Source of the DNA: Dastarcus helophoroides
Lineage: Eukaryota > Arthropoda > Insecta > Coleoptera > Bothrideridae
DNA: 64,000 bases
Direction of reading: 5' to 3'
Assembly (NCBI GenBank): GCA_028583605.1
Contig: CM053333.1
Location: forward strand, 12,981,638-13,045,637
The translations under genes and the position numbers were made by a program. Positions 11,851 through 24,513 of the stretch are shown piece after piece. Position 1 is the stretch's first letter. Each line of letters starts with the position of its first letter. The notes beneath the pieces were generated by a model that was given only the letters and a program-made list of their open reading frames with translations, made no database searches and was not told the DNA's origin.

Positions 11851-13690
11851 AAAAACTGACATTTGTATTTATAACGAACGTCTCTATGCAAAATAATCGC
11901 TGCTTAACCAAAATGCTGCATAAGTTATTTTTTTGATTGGAGCATAATTTTCGCTTTTCGCGTCGTTCTTGTATGGTTCAAGATTTCATACAAAAATGTT
12001 TACTATATTTAAAATTAAGTGTCCATTTTATTTCCCTCGATATCTTTTTTTCGGTAGTCTTTTCCCTAAAAGGCACAATCCTTAGGCCAGGATATCAATT
12101 GTGTATTAAATTGAAAAAACTAACGTTTTAGTTTTCGTCGATAACCTGGCTTTGCATGACGGCCCCTATACATCTACGTAATGTCGTCACATTTGTATTG
12201 ACTCTTAGGAGGATTGTTAGACATGGATTTACGTGTAAGGCACGTTGTATTCCAATCGCCTTGGTCGTCTAATATGCCTCCAGAGAACCCTTATGACGTC
12301 ACGGGAGACATCTCGCCGTTTATTTTATTTCTGTTATCAACACGGGATCTACATGATATTGATATTCTATGGTTATGTCAATTTGTTTGCCCGGCTTCTT
12401 TTCGAATAAAGAAAATAGAAGGGAAAGCGTTTTTCTTTTTCATTTATGACGCCTAGACGGTCTAGAGCACTTTTTAATTAACGTCGTACGCAAGCTTAAA
12501 ATTGTCAGGGTAAAGAGCGAGAGAAATAGATGAGATAGTTTGGTGGTTGGTGGCCTAGAAAGTTTGTTTAATAACAAAATTGATAAATGGCCCGCTAAGG
12601 TATTTTGCATCTAAGTAATTCCATTGTCATTTAAAAGGGAACGCGAATATAACCGGGAGGTATGAACTATCTAAGGAACGAAGAAGGTGGTATTCTAATA
12701 TATTCGAGCCCTAAGACGTTCAGCGACATTATACCACAAACTAATGCTTTTCTGACCAAAGTACATAAATAATCTGCAAAGGGCAATTAAGATAAGAACG
12801 TGTTTAATATTTCAATGCGTTTAGAGGAACAGATATTTGGGAATAGGTACGACTATATATTGCAGAGGTGTTAAGACTATTGTAAATCCCCTTCCCTTTA
12901 ATTAATTCGGAACGTTCCCTTATTGCTCGATTTCGTACACAACTATATAAATTGTTCAGCTGATTGGATTCGTTATCACATGCGAATCCCTCGACTTGCT
13001 GGCGCTTTTCGCACCCCGTATCACTTGTTCATTTATACAACACAATTTTTATCTAAACCTTCACAAAAATTTGAGAAAATTCCTTCCTTATATTGATCAG
13101 TCATTAGTATCCTACTTTCGGATGAATTTCTTCAGCTTTCGTTCTTAAACACCTACTTAGTTGGAAGTATATAGTTAATAATTTTTGAGTTATTTGAAAA
13201 GATACCCAAGAAAATAGATATTTTCTCTTGCATTTTTCTCGAAAACTATCAGCGGCAGCGGTTTTTGATAAATACATTATTACAGCAATTTTACGGAAAA
13301 TTTAAAGATAATATTATCCTGATTTATAATTTACTGAAGATCTCCACCGAATTTTTTTTTTGAAATTATCCAGAGTCGTCACGTATAAGGAACAGTTTTT
13401 GAATTTATATTAGGCCTCAACACGTTAATGTGTTTAAATACAGGAGGAATTAAATAACATTTCTGTCGCAATATAGAATCGTTTCCAAAAGTAGGCCGTT
13501 GTTAAATATAAATGTTAATAAATGTTAAAGGTAAAAAAAATGATCAGCGATTATATATAATCACTAGTCATTATGTGTAGAAGCATTATATCTTCTAATT
13601 AAAGTAATAAATTAATCACTTTATTCAGATATTATGCGATACATTACATAAAACGTCTAATATGTATTAGTTAAAGAAATAATTTTTAAA
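11851..13690. other. No recognisable feature
   Basis: Mixed-composition DNA. An 80-codon ORF at 12214-12456 has no family resemblance. ACTATATAAATTG at about 12942-12954 is TATA-like, but nothing downstream supports a promoter. Confidence 0.35.
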
Positions 13691-15440
13691 ATATTTAAAA
13701 AAACGAACAGGGACAACGAAAATGTTTGGAAAAGCTGCATTTTGGCAAAAATGTCCAAAATTAAAATACAAATCTTGTCCCCTGAATTTTAAATTTTGAA
13801 GATAACCAAAGACCAATCCGTTCCACAAAAAAAAATGTCAAAATTTTCAAAAAATGTGAAAATTTTGACACAGTCACCAAAATTCAGTTTTTTTCAGAAA
13901 ATTTCGAATTTTATTTAAAATTCGGTTTTCTTACTTTCTTCCAAGTTTGGTTTTCTTTCTTTTTCTTTCTTCGCCATTTTGAAAAAATAATTTCTAGTTT
14001 TGAGAAAAGTCGAAAATAATTTTTACTTTTTCGTTTAAATTTTGACAAACTTTAGAAAAAAATTTGAAATTTCCAGACAACAGATGGAGATATATTTTTC
14101 GAAGTATTCAAACAAAATATTTTTCTGCAAATTAGTACTTTTTTAAACTTCTTCAATTTCATATTAAGAGAACGAATTTAAATAAAAATTTCAAAATTTC
14201 AAAAAAAATGTAAAATTTAAAAAAGGTCGATTTTAAGAAAAAGATCGATATTTTTGGAAAACGCTGCATTTTGCGAAAATTAGGGAAATTTTAAAGAAAA
14301 CATAAATGTTTACCAAAAAATTAACATTTCAACAAAAAAGTGAAAATTTGTCAGAGAATGTTAAATTATGTAAAGAAGTAAATTTAAAGAAAAGTCGTCC
14401 GGATAAAAAAAATGTATTTGAGAAACAGGACGAAATTTTCAGAAAGCCCAATTTAAAAAGTCGATATCTTCAGAAAAACCATAATTTTTGAGAACTTTTG
14501 GAAAATTAAACAAAAGAAAGCTCAACTTTGAAGAAAAAATAACAGTCGATATTTTCTAGAAACCAGTTCAAATTTAAAAAAGGTTCTAGCTTTCTAAAGA
14601 AAAGCTTTTGGGCCAAAAAGTCGAAATTTGGGAATGGGGTTCAAACTCAAAAGACGACAAATTTTGCAAAACAAGTTGAAATATTTAGAAAGACGCAATA
14701 AAAAAAATTATAAAAAACAGAATTGTCAAGAAAATGGAAAAATGTCTAAATAAGTATAAATTTTGAGAAATTGCCGAATTTTAAAAACCTAATCAAAACT
14801 TTCAAAAGAGGACAATTTTTGATATCGAAATGAAAACTTCCAGAAAAATAGCAATATTAAAAGAAAATGTTTGCAAAAAAAATCTGTGTCTCCAAAAATA
14901 GACGAATCTGGATGAATGGTTGAATTTTATGATACAAGTCGAAAATATGAGAAAATTAAACATTTTAAAAAGTAAGTGATGTTGAAAAAAGTCGATTTAA
15001 AAAAATTCGAAATTTTGATAAATAGCAGAATTTTTAAGAAATATTGCAAAATTTAGGGAAAAAAACCGTAGCCAGTTATTAAAATAGCAGACATTTCCAG
15101 AAAAAAATTGAAGTTTAAAAAAGCCACAAGTTTTTCAAACTTTTGTTAAAAAAAAAGTTGAATTTTTAGAGTAACATCTAAATTTAGAAAAAACTCGAGC
15201 CTTAAAAAAATCGACGAAATTGTAACAAGAGTCAAATTCGTCAGCGTAATTTTGGAAAGCAACCGAATTATTGAAATTAAAGTCTGAATTCTGAAAAAAC
15301 GAATTTTGGAAAAAGTTGAAATTTCAAGAAAAACGAAAAACTGAGAAATAAAATTTAAAATTTCGAAAAATAAAGACCTCTTCAAAGCTATCATGTATTT
15401 TTGCTTAAGAGTATGAACTAGAGACAAGCAGCTCATCCTC
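13691..15440. repeat. ~20-bp A/T microrepeat array (AAAGTCGAAATTTTGAGAA sense)
   Basis: Dense repeats of AAAAAGTCGAAATTTTGAGA with many substitutions and indels. A reduced F1 copy d sits at 13761-13828 (TTAAAATACAAATCTTGTCC, then GATAACCAAAGACCAATCCG). It retains only the outer ends of both arms. ORFs in the array are low-complexity. Confidence 0.65.
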
Positions 15441-15483
15441 TTTTACCGCGGTTACGCTAGTCCATATGTGCAGTGGTAGAGTT

Positions 15484-15940
15484 TTTTTTTTAAGTTCAAT
15501 TCACTCGCAAAGGGCAACCCCGTTATGCTTTTAGAGCACTGCGAGTAGAATGAGGAAGCAAGGATACATGGCGATGAACCGCCTTCTTCAACAAGGATAG
15601 GTTGTAATTTTTGGGGAAAATCCCCTTTGGTCCCGAATTCCATAGCTTCGAAGTTCTATAGAAAAAAAAGGTCTCCATACACAGAAGTTCTCACTGTGTC
15701 GAAATCTTACCCTCGGAAGAATCAATCCCATTAGTTACTTCGAGCAACCCATGAAAGTATTTGTAGAAAAAAGATGTCACCAACCATCTGCCTGCGCTCT
15801 AGTCTTTCGAGAGTATCAATTAAACTCTTGTTATCAATTAGGCGAATCGCTCTTCTTTGAATTGAATCCAAAAGAGCCAAAGTGTGCTTTGGGGCTGAAC
15901 TCCAAACATGAGAACAGTAATCTAGAGTTTGCGAAAGTCA
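15484..15940 (-). mobile_element. LINE-A 3' fragment (minus strand)
   Basis: Begins with a T-run (poly-A tail of the minus strand) at about 15484-15493, then CACTCGCAAAGGGCAACCCC. It continues in parallel with the reverse complement of 21490-21960: AACAAGGATAGGTTGTAATT, CCAACCATCTGCCTG, AAAGAGCCAAAGTGTGCTTT. It is 5' truncated near 15930. Decayed coding remnants correspond to the C-terminal end of the element. Confidence 0.8.
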
Positions 15941-17170
15941 AAATTTTAAGAAGAAAATTTGTGGATGGAAATTTCCCGAAAGTCGAATTAAAATAATAAA
16001 TTTTCATAAAAAGGCATTACGCATTTCCTAAACAATTGAAATTTCAAGATAAGCTGGAAATTTTGAGAATAAAGTTGAAATTTAAAAAAAAGCCTCAATT
16101 TTCCCGGGAAAGTCATTATGTAAAAACATTTCCAAAAAAAACACAAATTTTACGAAAAATTTCAAAATTTTCTAGAAACGATAAATTTCGAAATATTATT
16201 CAAATGAAAATTGCTAGAAAGCCGAATTTAGAAAAAAGGCGGCATTTGGAAAGCAAGCAAAGTTTTTAAGAATTATATATATATTGTGAAATTAAAATTA
16301 TAAACGTCGAATGATCAGAAAAGGCTGAAATTTCAAGGAAAGTGTTTAAACTTACCAAAAGGTCTTAATTTTCCGGTGAAAGTAAAACAAAAATGAAAAT
16401 TTGAGAACTAAAGTTAAAATTTTTAAAAAAACTAAATTCTAGAAAAAAATAAAAATGTTAAGGAGAAAGAGATCGTAAGTAAAAATTTTCAGAAATTCAA
16501 ATTTTAAAAAGTGTCAATTTGCGAAAAGGGCAGACATTTTGAGAAATAGGAGAGGTTTTCAAAAAAAAAAGATCTTACTTTGAAAGCAGTCGAAATTTCA
16601 GTGAAAGTTCGAAATTTCGTTGAGTTGAAATTTGGAAAAAATTTCGTAGAGGGAGTCAATCGTATTTCAGAATAAATACGAAATTTCAGGAAGACAAATT
16701 TTAAGGAAAAATGCAAAGTTTCCAAAAAAAAGCCTAAGCTTGAAATACAAATCGATAGTCAAAAACAAAAAGTCGAATTTAGGAAATCATTGACATTTTT
16801 ACAGTAAGCAGAATTTTTGAAAAATATTCTGACATTAAAAATGACCAGTTACCATCTCGGAAAAAGGTCGAAATTGTGAGAAATAACTTAAAATTTATCA
16901 AAAAATTTTAATTTTTCCTAGTGGAAGTCTTTTTTAATTGAATTTTAAGAACGAAGTCGAAATTTCGAAAAAAGACTAATTTTAATAAGCAATTTGTTTA
17001 GAAAAAGATTATTAAAAAATAAACTTTGGAATTTTGAATTTTTGCACAAATTTTCTAATTTAAATTTGGAATCTACTTTTTTGTCGAAATTTTGTTACAA
17101 TTAAATTTTGAATCACATTTCATCTTAAAACTGAAATTTTCTTTTTTTAATTTTTTTTCCTTGAGGCACA
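15941..17170. repeat. ~20-bp A/T microrepeat array, continued
   Basis: Same repeat and orientation as 13691-15440, so the LINE-A fragment appears to have landed inside one array. Confidence 0.6.
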
Positions 17171-17205
17171 CAATTTCTTCATTATTAATCCATAACGTTA
17201 ATAAG

Positions 17206-17391
17206 TGAAATACAAATCTTGAACTCTGAAACCAAGAAAGATTAAAAAACACAACAAAAGTTGTTCTAACGAGTTTTAATACCCACGTTAGAGTAACCTT
17301 TGTTGTGTTTTTTAATCTTTCTTAGTTTCAGGGGACAAGATTTGTATTTCAATTTTTGAAGATAACAAAGGATCAGTCCGTTCCACCAAAA
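17206..17391 (+). mobile_element. F1 fold-back, copy e (both arms, core deleted)
   Basis: Short left arm (GAAATACAAATCTTGAACTC and on) and long right arm ending TCAGTCCGTTCCACCAAAA are inverted around a small loop near 17270-17290. The CTGAAGA...GAAA centre is missing. The right arm is the extended one. Confidence 0.8.
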
Positions 17392-19625
17392 CGTTAATAA
17401 TAATAAAAAAATGAAAATGTTGTTAATCAAAATTCCAGAAACGATACCCAAACTGTAAGTTATAAAATCTCACTTTAAAACTAAATTAAAGTAGACTTAT
17501 ACATCGATCGATATACTCAGAAAAAAAGATTTTTTCAAATAAGAACAAGTCCACAAAGGCGCCCATGAAAATAAAATAAAGTTTACTGTAGTGAGGACGT
17601 TTGGTAAACGAATAAATAGCATTTTTAAACTCCTCATAAATGCAAATTAAAGGTGCTCTTTTAAGAAATATACAAAAATGAGATATTTGATTTTCTTTTC
17701 AAATAACTTTAAAAGATTTTTTTTTGCATCCTTCATCAATAAAATAAATACCCGATTTTGCTTTGATTTAATCACCATCGTAGTCCTTTAGGACCTAATA
17801 GTGAAAGTTAAAAAAATGGGCACACTGTATAAAAGATTTAAGAGAATCAAGAGAACGGCGTTGTAGAAAATGCAAACCTCGTCCTAGTTGGGTGGTTGCA
17901 AGTGCATTATTTTCGCCCAGGGATCGTTTGTGTAATAGTTATTAGCTAAGACAAACAGACATTCGAAGGCAGTCAGCTATTCGCGAGGGGTTTGCGTTTC
18001 ACTGTAATCCAGGCCGTTTTTGCATGTATCAATTAATTAATTACGAGTGAAAATGGCGCACCAGTGCAATAGAAAGAGAGAACAACCATCTGAATATAGA
18101 TATCCAATTCTGCAAGCACGTCTTGCATTTTCAAGTTTGTTAAGTTCGCAGATGTAGATGAATATTTAATAGCGCACCTTAATTATCAGAGCTAATGTCT
18201 GGCGTTCTGTCGCAGGTTCGCAGGATCGGAACCGCCTCTCCTCTTGTAAATTAGCCATCCAGTCTCTATAATCTAAGACAAAGCGTCTTGACTCAGGGCC
18301 GGATCTACAAGAAGTTTCTAGCGAAAAATGTTTCAGGTTTCGTTTTGTCTGATTTAATATTACTGGCATTCAAAAGCTCTTCTAATAAAATTAACGTGAC
18401 ATTTTTTGATGTTATAGCGGAAAATACTATAAGCATTATCTTTTCTAGGAAAATTATTCTGCATACATTTTCCAAATGATATACTTTTTTCTAATAAAAT
18501 GTTGCGATGTTATGTGTCAAAGAAATTAACCTTTAGATATTGTGTTTTACATCCTGATTCTTTAATTAAATAAAATATAAAACTGATACGCGGTCTTCAC
18601 ATAATAATTAACCTAAACTATTTCAAATTGTATCAAGTTTTCTCGAAATTACTAAGTCATTGACTTCAATCTTTTGATGTAGACTAGGCATAGTAACAAT
18701 TATATGAGTGACTAAGAAAACGAGCAAGATACAGCTCAAACCATTTAACATTTCGTTCAGAACTTACTTACATGTCAATTAAATGTTCTGTAGCTAAACA
18801 ATCAAACGTGATAAAAGTTGAAAATATTTACAAGCAACAACTATAGACGAATTTCCTTGGCTTTATCAGTGTGGTCTGGTCGCTGTAAACACTTCAAATT
18901 TTTAGGCTCTAGTAGCTCTTACTCCCATTGTCGATCTATGACTGTTAGTTATAATTTTTTTAGATTTTTAGCACATTTCCACTGTTTAATTTCAGAACAT
19001 TTCATTAACATTTGTCAGTTAGATAAAGGCCTAAAAAGTCAGTTAGGCCGAGGTCGCTTGTATTAATGGATGCTGCTATGCAACCCCAATATAAGTCAAG
19101 TTACCTATTCTTTATTCTTCATGGGTTGCAGAAATGTTAAATAAAATTAATAAACATTACCTCTCCTTTGTAACTACCCTAGATGCATGTCTTTAACCAG
19201 TATATATTCCTTCCTTATATGTATACTGCAAGCAAGAACTGCGAAATGATTTTTAAAAATTCAACCCGTAAGTGATAAAAAGGGGTGTCAAAATTAGTCC
19301 GGAAAAAAGCTTCTATGTAAGCCAGAACTGTGTATCTAAACTGTGTATGAAAGAAAAAATTTAGTACAAACTTGATCAATCCTTCAAATGCCATCCATCT
19401 CTTGGGGGGGACAAGGGTATAAAAACCCTGTTTGTTGAAAAATATGGATTCCTCAGGCAATCATAACAGCCAAAACAAATTAAATAAGTAAACATTAATA
19501 CTTTTCAAAAATATTCTGCAGAATCTCTCGCAATGAGTTCTTCAACTGCTACCTTGCGGATTTCCACAAGTTGCATAAGTTCATCAATTCTCCAACGGTA
19601 TCCAACTTTGCGATTTCGGACGAAT
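17392..19625. other. No recognisable feature
   Basis: About 2.2 kb with no element ends or gene motifs that I can identify. Base composition is more balanced at 17850-18350. Short ORFs at 18166-18369 and 18288-18479 lie on opposite strands, resemble nothing known and cannot both be real. Confidence 0.35.
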
Positions 19626-19639
19626 TTTAAAAAGATATA

Positions 19640-20100
19640 AGGTTGAAAGGGTAAGAAATACTAGGCACCTGTTCAAGTACACTTTTTCTTTTCTTGTTTT
19701 TGTCGTGAAAGTGAGTTATTACTGAAAAGGCAGGGTTTCTGATTTGGTGTAGCTTTTTATTGCTCATCCAACAATAATAAATTATTTTTGCAAGCTTGGA
19801 AAAGTGTAATATCTGAAAAATCATGCATAGCATCAATTTTATGGTTTCCAACACGAGAGAAGAAAGATAATATAAACAAAGGTATGTGCCTATAGGCAGA
19901 GGCATCACGATGTGGTTGACTTGATAGTTCTCTCGGAGACGGCTTGGGCGATACAGCCTCGTGGCTTGATCAGCAAGGAGTTCTGATTTGACCTAATTGG
20001 TTCAGTGGAAAGCCAGAATTTAAATTGCCTGCAATGAAATGAGAGGAAGAAACATGCAGTCCCTTTGGTTCCACTATGCTCAAGTTTATGCATCCAGCAA
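19640..20100. mobile_element. Rearranged mariner-like remnant (two parts in opposite orientation)
   Basis: The part at 19640-19862, reverse-complemented, matches 22013-22200 (ATTGTTGGATGAGCAATAAA, GCTATGCATGATTTTTCA). The part at 19900-20090, on the plus strand, matches 23155-23360 (CATCACGATGTGGTTGA, GCAATGAAATGAGAGGAAGA), which encodes the end of a Tc1/mariner-like transposase. The 5' part is therefore inverted relative to the 3' part, which points to a local inversion or two fused copies. Confidence 0.6.
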
Positions 20101-20144
20101 GCATGTGATAATTTTAAACAATTTCTTTATTAGCTCTACTATTG

Positions 20145-21964
20145 AACAAAAATGCAAAAAGTGTTTTCGATCGTAAAATGCTCTACTGTCTGAATGGTTC
20201 CAGGTCCTTTTGAGGATTTGCAAATTTGATTGGAAAGAATTTCACGTCATCAAAGTTTCCACCTTTACTCCATGAAAATAAAAATATTGCGACTTCCAAG
20301 GAAATTGTTTGCTGAAAATTCCAATATTGATTTTCGAAAAGCGGAACCTCCTATTCTTCCTAAGGTTGGCACTTCGATGCCTGAAGTTGTTTTCAGACAA
20401 CGCACAATCAGGAAGATTCTCTTAGAGCTCGACACCTCGAAAGTATCTGGCATTGATGGTATCCCCGATTTTGTTCTTAAGAAGTGCGCCCTAGAGTTGA
20501 CTCCTGTCCTAAGCAAATTGTTCTTACTCTCTTACAACAAAGGTGTATTCCCTAACATCTGGAATTCTGCTAGGGTGCAGCCTGTTCCAAAAAGGGGAAA
20601 AAGAAATTTGGCTAATAACTATCGCCCTATATCTGAGTTACCTGTTATATCTAAAGTGATGGAAAAGGTTAGCAACATGGAGATTCTCAAATGTCTGGAG
20701 GAAAATAGGATCATCTCGGACAGGCAATATGGTTTTAGACAACAACGCTTCACTGGAGATCTACTGGCTTATGTTACTTATATCTGTAACTCAACTATGC
20801 GAAAACGTAGTGAGGCTGAGATTGTGGCATGGATATCTTAAAGACCTTCGATAGAGTCTGGCATGGATCTCTTCTCGCCAAATTAATATCTTATGGTCTT
20901 CCTTCTGAACTCTCTCATTTGATATCCAATTTTCTCACTGACAGATCTCTTCAGGTCGTCGTCGATGGTATCTCATCCGAGACATTTGCGACCAATGCAG
21001 GGGTGCCTCAGGGGTCTGTCTTGTCTTCTACTCTGTTTCTATTACACATAAATGATCTCTAAGCTTTAACTTCCAATCCTATATACAGCTACGCAGATGG
21101 AAGTAGCCTTGTGTCATCTTTTTTCTCCGACCGCTGCTTCAGATCGATTAAGGAAACAGCGGATACAGATGATCAATCGGGATCTCAAAATCATTCTGGA
21201 ATGGGGTAAGAAAAATTTTGTCGACTTCAACGTCTCAAAAACTCAGCTCGCGTTTTTCTCTAAGAAAACATCAAGGGATACTGATGGACGGTAAAATTCT
21301 TCCGATGGAACCTAATCAATCTATATCCTAGTAGTGAATGCGAGCACTAACTTCTCTTGGAACGATCATGTGAGCGCCATTGCCAAATCCGCCTTTAAGA
21401 AAGTACTTTTTAGTACTAAAAAGTACTTCACATCTTATCAGCTACTCACACTATGCAAAGCTCAAGTTAGGCCAACACTAAGAATGCTATTCTTATGTTT
21501 AAAGTTTAGCTCCAAAGCACACTTCAACTCTTTTGGATTCAATTTAAAGAAGAGAGATTTGCCTAATTGATGACGAGAGTTTGACCGATTCTTTGAAAAC
21601 ACTAGAGCACAGGCGGATGGTTGGTGACTTATCTCTTTTCTGCAAGTACTATCATGGAGATGCTCGTAGGAACTAATAGAATTGATCCCCCCAAGGGCAA
21701 GATTCTTGAGGCATACAAGACAGTCGGAGACAGCAAATTCCTGTGTCGTCCAGCTTGACACAGTGAAGACTTCTGTCTACGGGGAATCTTTCTTCTATAA
21801 AACTTCCAAGCTATGGAACTCGTTATCGAACGGAATTTTCCTCAAAAATTACAACCTATCCTTGTTTAAGAACGCGGTTCGTACCATCTATCCGCATGGT
21901 ACTCGCAGTGCTTTGAAGGCATAATGGGGTTACCCTTTGCGAGTGGATTAAACTTAAAAAAAAC
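20145..21964 (+). mobile_element. LINE-A, longest copy (non-LTR retrotransposon, CR1/Jockey group)
   Basis: A 5'-truncated non-LTR element ending in TTAAACTTAAAAAAAA after the block TTACCCTTTGCGAGTGGATT. The same 3' end occurs at 11540, 15484, 23899, 47569 and 51699, so it is a repeated family in this locus, with copies on both strands. It carries a broken reverse transcriptase ORF. No clear target duplication is visible. Confidence 0.85.
20150..21924 (+). pseudogene. LINE-A reverse transcriptase pseudogene
   Basis: Encodes RNA-dependent DNA polymerase for target-primed reverse transcription. The order of motifs is correct across frames. At 20230-20841 are KVSGIDGIPDFVLKKCA, SARVQPVPKRGKRN, NNYRPISELPVISKVME and RQYGFRQQRFTGDL. 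At 20829-21062 are FDRVWHGSLLAKL, VVVDGIS and NAGVPQGSVLSSTLF. The catalytic YADD-type site, expected near 21085, reads YADGS, so one Asp is lost. The C-terminal end (SFFYKTSKLWNSL at 21682-21924) is the 'RTxxLWNxLP' tail of CR1/Jockey-group elements. Several frameshifts separate the pieces. It is not functional. Confidence 0.85.
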
Positions 21965-23480
21965 CGTTATAAAATTTTTTTTCGGGATGTTTATACTAAA
22001 TGGTTTTGTAGAAACCAAAAATAGGTGCTATGTATGATTTTTCATGTATTACACATTTTTAACTTCGCAAAGGTGGTTTATTACTGTTGGATAAACAATA
22101 AAAAACTAGATCAAACACATAATGTGTTTTCAATAATAATTCACCTTCATCTCTTCGCAAAAAAAAGAAAATAGAAAGGGTTTAGCTGCCTAGTTTTTTG
22201 ACCCCCCAACCTCAGCCTCGCTTCAAAATTTATTTGAATTCTCAAAGTTGAATACCGTTGGAAAGCTTGTGAAATGAAGCAATATTTTGTGAAATTGCTT
22301 AACTTGTAGCTTAAAAATTCATTGCGTCAGATTCTGCCAAGTATTTCTGAAAATTACTCACTTTTTACTTGTTTAATTTGTTTTGGTTCTTATAATCGTC
22401 TGAAAAATCCGTAGTATTTTGCAATGAAAAAGGTGGCATCTTCTGCAAAATTTAAGGTAAATCCAGAAAAAGGCATCTGATTTAGTGACATCAGTCATGT
22501 GAAGAAAAACTGGTGTTTGTCATAAAAAGCTAGCTTTTGACAAAAAATATAAAATCGCGATTGGTGGGTTGAACTAAATTTTTGATGAACTGACTATCTC
22601 TTAGTTATTAACATTTCCCCTTGGGACACCCTGCATAGTAGTTCAGGAGTATGAGCAAAGCAACAATTTAGCGATATATTTATCATGTCGAAAATCAAGA
22701 ATTTATGAGCACTAGGGCTGCATTGCAAATAAGTACATATCACGTGGATCAGTTCAGTGTTTTCTAAATGCTGATGACCATCTCAGAGAAGTTCAGAATT
22801 CGTTTCCTAGAAATTTCCAGAACCGAATGGATTTTTGTAGGTAGTTGCTGGACATTTGTAGATAGATAAATCTATATTCCCACGAAGTGATTCTTTCAAT
22901 TAGCATCACAATCATGTTTGAACACAAGAAAATTCCATAAAATATCTATCACTATCATCATCAGTTTTTCATCAATGTATGGTTGGAGGCAGCTGATTAG
23001 GAGATTCTCGCACCCATCAACATACTGCTACCTCAACTAAATGTTGACTTTTTTCGCAGTATCTTACAGAATGAAGTTATGCCCCAGCTCAGTAGGATTT
23101 TACAATAACACAGCAAGCAGATGTGGTGGCAGGCTGCACAGCATACAACGGGAGAGACATCACGAAGTGGTTGAATTGAGTTTTCTCTCAGAGATAGAGT
23201 GGCCGGTGACTTGGTCAATGAGGAGTCCTGATTAGACCCCCTTGGACTTCTACATATATAATGGACTCTTAAAGCATCAGTGTACGGTACTTCTACTGAC
23301 ACAAGGGATCAGTTGATAGCCAGAATTCAAATCGAGTGCAATGAAATGAGGGGAAGAAACGTAAAAGTCCTTCGTGCAGTCTCGGCGTTTGCACGACGTA
23401 CATGTTTCTGGTGTCCCAAAATTAATGCAAGATTTGAATTTGCACCATACTTGCTCTTAAAATAAAACATTTTACAGTTA
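21965..23480 (+). mobile_element. Mariner-like element with worn TACAGGGTG-type end
   Basis: Runs from about 22013 to the transposase end at 23462. GGGACACCCTGCATAG at about 22623 resembles the CACCCTGTA end motif of other elements here. The right TIR is not obvious because another transposase start follows at 23501. The first 190 bp are repeated inverted at 19640-19862. Confidence 0.5.
23030..23462 (+). pseudogene. Tc1/mariner-like transposase C-terminal half
   Basis: Pieces in several frames follow the catalytic half of a Tc1/mariner transposase. QNEVMPQLSRILQ is followed by QMWWQAAQHTTGE, where the family usually has 'QQDGAPAH', so the second Asp is lost. Next come SEIEWPVTWSMRSPD and then TPLDFYI, around the third Asp. 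Finally DTRDQLIARIQIECNEMRG and a basic RRTCFW tail close the domain. Frameshifts and stops make it a pseudogene. Confidence 0.8.
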
Positions 23481-23500
23481 AAAGTTTAGGGTTAGTAAAA

Positions 23501-24495
23501 ATGGAGCGTTGCACGATAGAACGACGTAACTTCATTGTTGAACCTTATTTCGAAAATAATGGAAGTAGGCGGTATCAGTTCGAAAATTTCGTACAAAATA
23601 TGGTTGGAATAGTGATTCACTTACTGTGAAGAAAGTAATTGAAAAGTTTAGGCAGGCTAGATTAACTGGCGATGCTAACCACGTCGTTTAAATGTCAATA
23701 TGGAAACAGTGCGCTAGTGTTGGTGAAAGTCCAGTAACATCAATTCGGCACCGTGGAAAAGAATTGCAAAGTTCAATTGACACAACAGCTGAAGCATAAT
23801 GGCCACGCACAGCGAAGAGAGTTCATGACTATTGAACATGCCGATTTTTCGAAACAAAGTCATTTCCGGCGATGAAATACATTTTTACTTTGACGGCTTT
23901 TTTTTAAGTTTAATCCACTCGCAAAGGGTAACCCCATTATTCTTTCAAAGCACTGCGAGTAGGATGCGGAAACAAGGATAGATGCCGATGAACCGCCTTC
24001 TTAAACAAGGATAGGTTGTAATTTTTGGGAAAAATTCCTTTCGGTAACAAGTTCCATAACTTTGAAGTTCTATAGAAAAAAGTGTCTCCGTAGACAGAAG
24101 TCCTCACTGTGTCAAGCTAGACCGCACAGGAGTTTGCTGCCTCCGACTGTCTTGTATGCCTCAAGAATCTTGTCCTTGGGGGGATCAATCCTATTAGTTC
24201 CTGCGAGCATCTTCCACAATAGTACTTGTAGAAAAAAGACAAGTCACCAACCATACGCCTGTGCTCTAGTGTTTTGAGACAATCGGTCAGACTCTCGTCA
24301 TCAATGATGGCTGCACTACTCGCCGAAATTGTCGCATTTGGGGTTCAGAAAGCCCAACTGTCATTGTCAAAAAACAAATGCATCCTCAACGTGTTACTGT
24401 TTGGTGCGGATTTTGGGCTGGATGCATCATTGGACCATACTTTTTCGAAAATGAATCTGGTCAAGCAGTCACTGTGGTGCTCGACATCGCGACGC
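23501..24495 (+). pseudogene. Second mariner-like transposase, 5' part (broken by a LINE-A insertion)
   Basis: Begins with ATG at 23501: MERCTIERRNFIVEPYFENN, then KKVIEKFRQARLTGDAN, a helix-turn-helix N-terminus of the type 'ERCTIEQRxFIVExYY'. The first catalytic region GDEIHFYFDG ends at 23898, where LINE-A is inserted. Coding resumes at about 24318 with RRNCRIWGSESPTVIV, HPQRVTVWCGFWAG and IGPYFFENESGQAVTV. After two more insertions the same gene continues at 28915 (see that entry). Reading these junctions together restores the family order, so this is one interrupted pseudogene. Confidence 0.85.
23899..24304 (-). mobile_element. LINE-A 3' fragment inserted in the transposase gene
   Basis: Poly-T start (23898-23905), then TAATCCACTCGCAAAGGGTA, matching the reverse complement of the main copy through CTCTCGTCATCAAT. 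It is flanked by TGACGGCT (23891-23898) and TGATGGCT (24305-24312), an 8-bp duplication with one mismatch. This supports target-primed insertion and fixes both boundaries. Confidence 0.85.
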
Positions 24496-24513
24496 AACGC
24501 CCGTTTCCATTAA

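Noticed and set aside
12942..12975. Promoter from ACTATATAAATTG
   Set aside because: A TATA-like word alone in AT-rich DNA, with no transcript start or ORF downstream.
18166..18479. Host coding sequence from opposite-strand ORFs
   Set aside because: Mutually overlapping ORFs without motif or context.
22770..22800. CTGATGA box as a further hammerhead
   Set aside because: It is followed by CCATCTCAGAGAAG, with no stem II hairpin and no GAAA at the right distance.
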